Shown piece after piece: positions 58,093 to 64,000 of a DNA stretch of 64,000 nt. The notes under the pieces are model-generated. The model was given only the letters and a program-made list of their open reading frames with translations, had not been told where the DNA came from and did not search any database. This DNA is from CAVXDY01 sp963760715 (GTDB lineage: Bacteria; Actinomycetota; Thermoleophilia; Miltoncostaeales; Miltoncostaeaceae), in the NCBI GenBank assembly GCA_963760715.1, contig CAVXDY010000002.1:62001-126000 (forward strand), in the 5' to 3' direction. Both the position numbers and the translations under genes were made by a program. How positions within the stretch are numbered: the first letter of the stretch is position 1; every line of letters begins with the position of its first letter.

Positions 58093-58803
58093 TCACCCGG
58101 TCGCGGCGGCCGCCAGGCCGTCCAGGGCGGCCGGCACCTGCCGGATCTCGCTGACCTGGGCCAGGCGCGGGTGGGACTCCTCCAGCTCGGCCGTCTCGAG
58201 GGCCCACGTCATGTGGTACGGCACGTGGATGCCCGCTCCGCCCAGCTCCAGCACCGGCGCGATGTCCGACCGCACCGAGTTGCCGATCATGCAGAAGGCG
58301 TTCGGCGAGGACCCCATGCGCCGAAGCACCCGCGCGTAGGTGGCGGGGTCCTTCTCGGCCACGATCTCGATGCTCTCGAAGCGCTCGGCCACGCCCGACG
58401 CGGCCACCTTCGACTCCTGGTGGAAGAGGTCGCCCTTGGTGATCAGGACGAGCCGGTGGTCCTCCGCCAGCACGTCGAGCGTCTCGGCCACCCCGTCGAG
58501 CAGCTCCACCGGGTGGGCCAGCAGCTCCTTGCCGAGGGAGACGATCATCTCCATGTGCGCGCCGTCGATGCGGTGCCCGGTGATCGTGAGGGCGGTCTCG
58601 ATCATCGACAGCGTGAAGCCCTTGACCCCGTAGCCGAACAGGGCCAGGTTGCGCCGTTCGGTCTCGAGCAGCGCGGTGGAGACGCTGTCGGGGTCCACCC
58701 ACGGCGCCAGCAGCTCGCAGTAGCGCTGCTGGGTGAGGTCGTAGTGCCCCTCGCTGTGCCACAGGGTGTCGTCCCCGTCGATGCCCACCACGTCGATCGC
58801 CAT
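58093..58803 (-). CDS. HAD-family hydrolase, possible nucleotidase
   Basis: The 236-residue haloacid-dehalogenase-type phosphatase has motif I DGDDTLWH with the Asp nucleophile near residue 9, an alpha-helical C1 cap, motif II LITKGD, a motif III lysine and motif IV GNSVRSDI. The plan resembles YjjG-type 5'-nucleotidases and uncharacterised HAD-IA enzymes. Location at the head of the HAD-cdd-deoA group points to nucleoside monophosphate dephosphorylation, but substrate prediction for HADs from sequence is unreliable. TACACT lies 7 bases before the ATG. Confidence 0.82.
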   Translation of the reverse strand: MAIDVVGIDGDDTLWHSEGHYDLTQQRYCELLAPWVDPDSVSTALLETERRNLALFGYGVKGFTLSMIETALTITGHRIDGAHMEMIVSLGKELLAHPVELLDGVAETLDVLAEDHRLVLITKGDLFHQESKVAASGVAERFESIEIVAEKDPATYARVLRRMGSSPNAFCMIGNSVRSDIAPVLELGGAGIHVPYHMTWALETAELEESHPRLAQVSEIRQVPAALDGLAAAATG

Positions 58804-58810
58804 GGGTTTC

Positions 58811-58856
58811 AGTGTAATGACGCCCGTGGCCGGCCCACCCCGCCGGTCGGTAGCGT
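58811..58856. promoter_or_regulatory. Divergent leaderless promoters of the HAD-cdd-deoA operon and add
   Basis: Minus strand: TACACT (58816-58811), 7 bases, ATG at 58803. Plus strand: TAGCGT (58851-58856), 6 bases, ATG at 58863. Start codons are 60 bases apart, and neither has a ribosome site. The plus box is identical to the one before gcvT. Confidence 0.55.
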
Positions 58857-58862
58857 TCGCCC

Positions 58863-59936
58863 ATGAGAATCGACCAGGAGAACGTCCGGCAGGCCCCCAA
58901 GGTGCTGCTGCACGACCACCTGGACGGGGGGCTCCGGCCGGGGACGATCGTGGAGCTCGCGGCCGAGGCCGGCTACGACGACCTGCCCACGACCGACCCC
59001 GAGGAGCTGCGCGAGGTCATCTCCCGCGGCGCCAACCGGAACGACCTCGGGCTCTATCTGGAGACGTTCGCGCACACGGTCGGGGTGATGCAGACGCGCG
59101 AGGCACTGGAGAGGGTGGCCGCCGAGTGCGCCGAGGACCTCGCGGACGACGGCATCGTCTACGCCGAGATCCGCTTCGCGCCGGAGCTGCACATCGAGCG
59201 GGGGCTGAGCCTCGACGAGGTGGTCCAGGCCGTGCTGGCGGGGTTCGGCACCGCCACCGCGGACCGCGACCTGACCGTGAGGGTGCTGTGCTCGGCCATG
59301 CGCCAGCAGGCCAGCAGCCTGGAGATCGCCGAGCTGGCCCTCCGCCACCGCGACCAGGGCGTGTGCGGGTTCGACATCGCGGGGCCCGAGGCCGGCTATC
59401 CCCCCGCCCGCCACCTGGACGCCTTCTCCCGGGTGATGCGCGACAACTTCCACATCACCATCCACGCCGGCGAGGGCTTCGGCCTGCCCTCGATCGCGGA
59501 GGCCCTCCACGTGTGCGGCGCCGAGCGCCTGGGCCACGGCGTGCGGATCATCGACGACATCGCCCTGGACGCCGACGGCCGGCACCAGCTGGGCCTGCTC
59601 GCCGCCTTCGTCCGCGACACCCGGGTGCCCCTGGAGCTGTGCCCGTCGTCCAACGTCCACGTTGGCGCCGCGGCCTCGATCGCCGACCACCCCGTCGGCC
59701 TGCTGGCGGAGCTGAGGTTCCGCGTCACGGTCAACACCGACAACCGCCTGATGAGCCAGACCAGCCTCAGCCGCGAGTTCCTGCTCCTGGGCGAGGCCTT
59801 CGAATGGGATCTCGACGACGTGCGCTGGGCCACCATCAACGCCATGAAGAGCGCGTTCCTGCCCTTCGACGAGCGCCTGGCGCTGATCAACCGGGTCATC
59901 AAGCCCGGCTTCTCGATGCTGGGAGCCGACGGCTAG
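58863..59936 (+). CDS. add: Adenosine deaminase
   Basis: Zinc amidohydrolase converting (deoxy)adenosine to (deoxy)inosine. The 357 residues contain KVLLHDHLDGGLRPGT (metal His-x-His), DDGIVYAEIRFAPELH, GFDIAGPEAGYP, ITIHAGEGFGLPSI (catalytic His and Glu), RLGHGVRI, LELCPSSNVH and VTVNTDNRLMSQTSLSRE with the metal and catalytic Asp. It closely resembles the mycobacterial/actinobacterial enzyme. A leaderless start is suggested by TAGCGT 6 bases upstream. The SAH-hydrolase-like gene begins 4 bases after the stop. Confidence 0.93.
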   Translation: MRIDQENVRQAPKVLLHDHLDGGLRPGTIVELAAEAGYDDLPTTDPEELREVISRGANRNDLGLYLETFAHTVGVMQTREALERVAAECAEDLADDGIVYAEIRFAPELHIERGLSLDEVVQAVLAGFGTATADRDLTVRVLCSAMRQQASSLEIAELALRHRDQGVCGFDIAGPEAGYPPARHLDAFSRVMRDNFHITIHAGEGFGLPSIAEALHVCGAERLGHGVRIIDDIALDADGRHQLGLLAAFVRDTRVPLELCPSSNVHVGAAASIADHPVGLLAELRFRVTVNTDNRLMSQTSLSREFLLLGEAFEWDLDDVRWATINAMKSAFLPFDERLALINRVIKPGFSMLGADG

Positions 59937-59940
59937 CGTC

Positions 59941-61059
59941 GTGGAGCCCGCAGAGCTCGAGTGGATCGCGTGGACCAACCCGATCACCACCGCGTTCGGC
60001 GCGGAGGTCGCGGCCTCGGACCTGTCGGGCCGCACCGTGGCGTGTCACCAGCACATCATGCCCGAGAGCATCTGCGTCGCCGGCGCGCTCCTCCAGGCCG
60101 GGGCCCGAGTCCGAATGGCGCCGTGCAATCCGGACAGCACCGACGACCGCATCGCGACGCACCTCGCCTCGATGGGCGTCGAGATCCGCGGCCACGCCGG
60201 CATGTCCGCCGTCGAGCACGCCGACGCACTGGCCTGGCTCGCGAGCGAACCGGCCGACGCGCTGTCCGACATGGGCGGTGAGCTGATCGTGACGACAGCA
60301 GCCGCGGGCCACCGGCCCGCCGGTGCGCTCGAGGCCACCACGACCGGCCTGCGCCGCCTGGCCGGCCTCGATATCCCGTTCCCGGTCCTGGACTGGAACG
60401 GGATCCCGCTCAAGGATCTCATTCACAATCGGCACCACGTCGGCGCCGAGACCTGGCCGGCGTTCACGGGGATAACGGGCCTGTCGCTGTACGGCCGCGA
60501 GATCGTCGTGGTCGGGTTCGGACCCGTTGGTCAGGGCGTCGCGCTGCGCGCCCGTGATCTGGGCGCCAACGTCACGGTGGTCGACCTCGACCCGGTCCGG
60601 TTGGTCCAGGCGCAGCACCACGGCTGCCGCGTCGCCGACTTCGATGACGCCGTTCGGCGAGCCAGCGTGATCGTCACCGCGACCGGTGTCAACGGCGTCG
60701 TCGGAGCGGCGCAGATCGAGCGCCTCCCCGACGGCGCCATCCTCATGAACGTGGGCCACAGCCACCGCGAGATCGACGTCAACTGGCTGGATCAGCACCC
60801 ACACACCGACCTGCGCCGGCATCTCGAGCGGTATGAGGTGAACGGCCGGCGCGTGTATCTGCTCAACCGGGGCAGCCTCCTGAACCTGGCGGCCGGTCTG
60901 GGCACGAGAGCACCGCAACTGTTCGACCCCTTCGCGGCGATCATGCTGCTCGGCCTCGACGCGATCCTCACGGGGCGTGTCGCCGACCTCCCCGCGGGTG
61001 TGCAGCGGTACCCCGCGCAGCTCGAGACCAGAGTCGCTCGAGCCCTGGTCGCTCACTAG
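59941..61059 (+). CDS. Short adenosylhomocysteinase-like protein
   Basis: The 372-residue NAD-dependent protein is clearly of the S-adenosylhomocysteine hydrolase superfamily: ACHQHIMPESICVAGALLQAGARV, RMAPCNPDSTDD, LEATTTGLRRL, a K-x-x-x-H-N equivalent (LKDLIHNRHH), the Rossmann loop VVGFGPVGQGVAL, TATGVNGVVG and MNVGHSHREIDV. It is about 60-110 residues shorter than true SAHH and lacks the C-terminal K-x-x-x-Y-R-Y tail that completes the NAD site of the partner subunit. SAHH's HFD is HSH here. By eye it uses more A/T-ending codons than neighbours, hinting at separate origin. Substrate is probably a modified nucleoside-homocysteine or related compound, unproven. Confidence 0.8.
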   Translation: MEPAELEWIAWTNPITTAFGAEVAASDLSGRTVACHQHIMPESICVAGALLQAGARVRMAPCNPDSTDDRIATHLASMGVEIRGHAGMSAVEHADALAWLASEPADALSDMGGELIVTTAAAGHRPAGALEATTTGLRRLAGLDIPFPVLDWNGIPLKDLIHNRHHVGAETWPAFTGITGLSLYGREIVVVGFGPVGQGVALRARDLGANVTVVDLDPVRLVQAQHHGCRVADFDDAVRRASVIVTATGVNGVVGAAQIERLPDGAILMNVGHSHREIDVNWLDQHPHTDLRRHLERYEVNGRRVYLLNRGSLLNLAAGLGTRAPQLFDPFAAIMLLGLDAILTGRVADLPAGVQRYPAQLETRVARALVAH

Positions 61060-61952
61060 GAGACCGGGCGCGCTCCGCGGTGCGTGACGGCCGTCGCGGC
61101 CACGGCGCAGGCCCGGGCCAGGGCGGCCGCGGGCTCCCGCCCCTCGCGACGGGCCGCGATCCAGCCCGCCGCGAAGGCGTCGCCGGCGCCGGTGGTGTCC
61201 ACGACCGGCCCGGGCGGCACCGCGGCCGGCGCCCGGGCGAGCCCGCCGGCGGGCCCCCGCCACTCGGCTCCCTCCGCGCCGAGCTTCAGCACCACCTCGC
61301 CGAAGCCGGGAAGGAGCGCGGCCGCGACGGCCTCGGGCTCGCGGGAGCCGCAGAGGACCTGGGCCTCGTCCCCGGTCACGAGAGCCGTGCCCACGCCGCC
61401 GGCGAGGCGCCGGAACGCGTCGCCGCCGGCGTCGGCCAGGGGCCCGGCGGAGACCGCGTCGATCGAGGTCGTCATGCCCGCCTCCCGGGCGGCGGCCAGG
61501 GCGGCGAGGGCGGCGGGCCGGGTGGAGGGCCGCAGCAGCGTGTAGCCCGACAGGTGCAGGTGCCCGCCGGCGAGGAGGACGTCGCCGGGGAGGTGCTCCG
61601 GCGCGAGCTCCGCGTTCGCGCCCGAGTCGGGCAGCATCGTCCGCTCGCCGGCCGCATCGACCAGGACGATGACGGTGCCGGTCGCCGCGCCGCCCATCGC
61701 CAGCCGCGGCGTGACCCCGGCCTCGCGCAGGGCCCGCGCGGCGTCGCGACCGAAGGCGTCGTCGCCCACGCAGCCCACGAAGACGGTGGGCACGCGCAGG
61801 TGCCCCAGCCACGCGGCGGTGTTGGCGCCCGATCCGCCCGGGCGCAGCGCGATGGCGGCCGGGGTGTCGCCCGCCGGGACGAGCGGTCCGTCGAAGGCGG
61901 CGAGCACGTCCGTCATCACGTCGCCGACCACCACGACCGGCCCCCCGCTCAC
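61056..61952 (-). CDS. psuK: PfkB-family kinase, probable pseudouridine kinase
   Basis: The 298-residue ribokinase-family enzyme has VVVVGDVMTDVLA, the RPGGSGANTAAWLGHLRV sugar-binding signature near residues 38-55, VGCVGDDAFGRDAARALREAGV, and DTTGAGDAFAAGWIAA (PfkB signature 2 with the catalytic Asp). Coupled by a GTGA overlap to pseudouridine-5'-phosphate glycosidase, it most likely phosphorylates pseudouridine. Sequence alone could not exclude other sugar or nucleoside kinases. It is convergent with the SAHH-like gene, with a 4-base overlap of stops. Confidence 0.85.
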   Translation of the reverse strand: MSGGPVVVVGDVMTDVLAAFDGPLVPAGDTPAAIALRPGGSGANTAAWLGHLRVPTVFVGCVGDDAFGRDAARALREAGVTPRLAMGGAATGTVIVLVDAAGERTMLPDSGANAELAPEHLPGDVLLAGGHLHLSGYTLLRPSTRPAALAALAAAREAGMTTSIDAVSAGPLADAGGDAFRRLAGGVGTALVTGDEAQVLCGSREPEAVAAALLPGFGEVVLKLGAEGAEWRGPAGGLARAPAAVPPGPVVDTTGAGDAFAAGWIAARREGREPAAALARACAVAATAVTHRGARPVS

Positions 61953-62849
61953 GTCGCGAGCGCCCCCGCGATGCGCCCGGCCAGCGCCGCGTTCCTCAGC
62001 ACCAGGCGGATGTTGGCGCGCAGGCTCTCCCCGGCGGTGCGCTCGTGGAACCGCGCGAGGATGAACGGGGTGACGTCCACCCCGGTCACGCCTCCGGCCT
62101 CCGCGTCGTCGAGCGCGTCCGCGAGCACCCGGTCGTGCAGGGCGGGGTCCATCTGCTCGGCCTCGGGCAGCGGGTTGGCCACGATGACGGCCTGGGGGAG
62201 GCCCAGGTCGCGCCGGGCGCGCTGGACGGCCGCCACCTCCTGCGCCGTGTCCACCCGCCACGGCACCGGGTGGCCGGAGTCGGCCAGGTAGAAGCCCGCC
62301 AGGCGGTCGGTGCCGAAGCCCAGCACCGGCACCGACAGTGTCTCCAGCCGCTCGAGCGTGGCGGCCACGTCGAGGATCGACTTCACGCCGGCGCAGACCA
62401 CCACCATCGGCGCCCCCGCCAGGGCGACGAGGTCGGCCGACTCGTCGAAGGTCGTCGCGGCCCCGCGATGAACGCCGCCGAGCCCGCCGGTGGCGAAGAC
62501 CCCGATCCCGGCCCGCGAGGCCACGTACGCCGTGCTCGCCACGGTGGTCGCCCCCGCGGCGCCGCGGGCGAGGGCCGGCCCCAGGTCGCGCACGCCGAGC
62601 TTGGCGACGTCCTCGCGCGCCGCGATCTCCTCCAGCGCGGCGGGGTCGAGGCCCACGCGCACCTCGCCGCCGAGCACCGCCACCGTTGCCGGCACCGCGC
62701 CCTCGGCGCGGGTTGCCGCCTCGATCTCGCGCGCGACGCGCAGGTTGTCGGGGCGCGGGAGCCCGTGGGCGATGATCGTCGAACTCGAGGGCCACGACCG
62801 GACGCCCGTCGGCGAGCGCCGCGGCGACCTCGTCGCTCAGCCGGATGAC
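61949..62849 (-). pseudogene. psuG: Pseudouridine-5'-phosphate glycosidase with frameshift and no clear start
   Basis: Splits pseudouridine 5'-phosphate to uracil and ribose 5-phosphate. The main frame (62780 to 61949) shows VPATVAVLGG, VAKLGVRDLGPALARG, TTVASTAYVASRAGI, FATGGLGGVHRGA, VVCAGVKSILDV, GFGTDRLAGFYLADSG, ANPLPEAEQM and a normal C-terminus. The N-terminal piece IRLSDEVAAALADGRPVVALE lies in another frame. At 62782-62783 an extra base (TT on the coding strand) separates it from the expected STIIAHGLPRPDNLRVAREIEA. No ATG, GTG or TTG is available near the N-terminus after the dehydrogenase stop at 62857, so the start codon also looks lost or misread. Confidence 0.83.
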
Positions 62850-62856
62850 CGCGGGA

Positions 62857-63699
62857 TCAGATACGGGCGGGGTGCCAGACCGTGCGGATCTCGCAGAACG
62901 CCATGGCCGTGCGGATGTCCTCGGCGCCGTGCGTGCGGGCCGTGCGCTTGAGGTTGTCCGCCGCCCGGGCCTCGAGGTCGGCCGCCATGTCGGCGGGCGC
63001 GCCGCTGAGGTCGATGAGGTCAACGTCGTCGTGGTCCGCCAGCCAGGGCAGCAGCGCCCGGCCGTCGCCCGTGAGCAGGTTCACCACCCCGCCCGGCACG
63101 TCGGAGGTGGCGATCACCTCGCCGAGCGTGCTGGTGACGAGCGCGGCGGGGCCGCCGGCAAGGGCGACCACGGCGTTCCCGGCCATGATCGCCGGGGCCA
63201 TCAGGCCGAGGACGCCCCGCACGCCGCCGTCGTCGGGGCACGCCAGGGCGCAGACCCCCAGGGGGATCGCGTTCGAGAGGTTGAGGAAGGGCCCGGAGAC
63301 CGGGTTGACCGCGCCCACGAGCTGGTCGAGCTTGTCGGCGAAGCCGGCCCAGTAGACCGCCGCGTCGACCGCCGACTCCACGTCGGCGCGGGCGTCGTCC
63401 GCCGCCACGCCCACCGCCTCGAGCTCGCCCGCGAGCTGGTCCGCGCGGCCCTCGAGGACCTCGGCGATGCGGTAGAGGATCTGGCCGCGGTTGTAGGCCG
63501 TGCGCCCGGCCCATCCCGGCTGGGCGGCCCGGGCGGCGCGGACGGCGTCGCGCACGTCCTTGCGGGAGGCCTGCGCCACGTGGGCCAGCAGGCGGCCGTC
63601 GGCAGCGGTGACGGGAAAGGTCCGGCCGGACTCCGACCGCGGGAAGGCGCCCCCGATGAACAGCTTGTAGGTCTTGCGGACCTCGAGGCGCTCGCTCAT
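62857..63699 (-). CDS. Short aldehyde dehydrogenase-like protein lacking catalytic residues
   Basis: The 280-residue protein has the N-terminal plan of the aldehyde dehydrogenase superfamily (YKLFIGGAFPRSESGRTFPV, the NAD-domain segments GNAVVALAGGPA and VPGGVVNLLTG) but ends before the region that carries the catalytic cysteine, and the usual catalytic-Asn motif PWNFP is replaced by ACPDDGG. It is therefore probably a non-catalytic partner of the full enzyme encoded just upstream with an ATGA overlap. Paired full and short ALDH genes downstream of deoC occur in actinobacteria, so deoxyribose catabolism is a reasonable guess. It ends HPARI, a natural C-terminus. Confidence 0.82.
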   Translation of the reverse strand: MSERLEVRKTYKLFIGGAFPRSESGRTFPVTAADGRLLAHVAQASRKDVRDAVRAARAAQPGWAGRTAYNRGQILYRIAEVLEGRADQLAGELEAVGVAADDARADVESAVDAAVYWAGFADKLDQLVGAVNPVSGPFLNLSNAIPLGVCALACPDDGGVRGVLGLMAPAIMAGNAVVALAGGPAALVTSTLGEVIATSDVPGGVVNLLTGDGRALLPWLADHDDVDLIDLSGAPADMAADLEARAADNLKRTARTHGAEDIRTAMAFCEIRTVWHPARI

Positions 63700-64000
63700 G
63701 CCCCCGCCGGCGTGAGGGTGAGGTACTCCGCCAGGCCCTGCCGGCCGCCCTCGCGCCCGAAGCCCGACTCGCGGACCCCCCCGAAGGGGCTCGCCGGGTC
63801 GAACTGGTTGAAGCAGTTGGCCCACACCACCCCGGCCCGCAGGCGCTGCGAGATCCAGAGGATCCGCGAGCCCTTCTCGGTCCAGACCCCGGCGGAGAGC
63901 CCGTAGCGCGTGGCGTTGGCCTTGGCGACGGCCTCGGCCTCGGTGCGGAAGGTCTGCACCGTGAGCACCGGGCCGAAGACCTCCTCGCGCACGATCCGCT
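63696..64000 (-). CDS. Aldehyde dehydrogenase, C-terminal part (partial)
   Basis: The last about 100 residues of a full-length aldehyde dehydrogenase, entering from the right edge. Motifs are EEVFGPVLTVQTF (the conserved E-x-F-G-P), NATRYGLSAGVWTEKGSR, AGVVWANCFNQFDPASPFGGVRESGFGREGG. The catalytic Cys and Glu would lie beyond the window. Together with the short partner, psuG, deoA and add, it fits oxidation of aldehydes from (deoxy)ribose breakdown. The open frame continues through base 64000. Confidence 0.92.
   Translation of the reverse strand, partial: RIVREEVFGPVLTVQTFRTEAEAVAKANATRYGLSAGVWTEKGSRILWISQRLRAGVVWANCFNQFDPASPFGGVRESGFGREGGRQGLAEYLTLTPAGA

Noticed and set aside
58863..61059. 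Declaring add plus the SAHH-like gene an established SAH-deaminase/S-inosylhomocysteine hydrolase pathway
   Set aside because: The deaminase has all features of an ordinary actinobacterial adenosine deaminase; the alternative is kept only as a hypothesis in the findings.
1..64000. tRNA, rRNA, CRISPR arrays, prophage or toxin-antitoxin genes
   Set aside because: I looked through the intergenic gaps, nearly all under 200 bases, and saw no cloverleaf, regularly spaced repeats or phage genes; covariance-model searches would be needed to exclude small RNAs.

Overview
This is a very GC-rich, tightly packed bacterial chromosome segment with many 4-base GTGA/ATGA gene overlaps. Gene content fits a high-GC actinobacterial lineage, most likely class Thermoleophilia (an inference): a division/cell-wall cluster without ftsA or ddl, an ergothioneine pair egtB-egtD, a mycobacterial-type adenosine deaminase, a VanW/peptidoglycan-binding protein, and many start codons placed 6-8 nt after a TANNNT box, as expected for leaderless transcripts. 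No rRNA, tRNA, CRISPR array or complete mobile element was seen.

Layout. (1) 1-10.8 kb: dcw cluster mraY(end)-murD-ftsW-murG-murC-murB-ftsQ-ftsZ, interrupted by an opposite-strand MacB-like ABC exporter pair and closed by a strong hairpin. (2) 10.9-16.7 kb: complete glycine cleavage operon gcvT-gcvH-gcvPA-gcvPB-lpdA. (3) 16.7-18.5 kb: secreted subtilase, then a bidirectional hairpin. (4) 18.6-26.9 kb, minus strand: a large LuxR-type regulator, a PaaK-like adenylate-forming enzyme translationally coupled to a FeeM/LuxI-fold acyltransferase, a membrane GGDEF-EAL protein and an unknown anchored protein. This is the best candidate for an undescribed small-molecule signalling locus. (5) 26.9-30.2 kb: haloacetate-dehalogenase-like hydrolase, an IS481-type transposase remnant, and a VanW protein. 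(6) 30.3-32.7 kb: egtB-egtD behind two CRP-like boxes. (7) 32.6-38.7 kb, minus strand: trpS, CPBP protease, Crp-family regulator, AlkA-like glycosylase; then an NTPase-GNAT-LuxR fusion regulator with an AhpD-like protein and a small ORF. (8) 38.8-41.2 kb: scpA-scpB-rluB-aroH.

(9) 41.2-64 kb: an integrated nucleobase and nucleoside salvage/catabolism island. A three-subunit xanthine dehydrogenase, a guanine/8-oxoguanine-type deaminase, uricase, HIU hydrolase, OHCU decarboxylase, allantoinase, allantoate amidohydrolase and ureidoglycine aminohydrolase cover purine ring degradation. A BMP-type nucleoside ABC importer with both permeases fused into one chain supplies substrate. Pyrimidine-nucleoside phosphorylase, cytidine deaminase, adenosine deaminase, a short SAH-hydrolase-like protein, a HAD phosphatase, and pseudouridine kinase and glycosidase process the nucleosides. 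A tandem aldehyde dehydrogenase pair runs off the right edge.

Two genes of the island (allantoinase and pseudouridine-5'-phosphate glycosidase) each carry what looks like a one-base insertion. They are recently broken genes or sequencing errors; raw reads would decide. Several starts (subtilase, aroH, psuG) are also non-canonical, so some base-level error in the assembly should be kept in mind.
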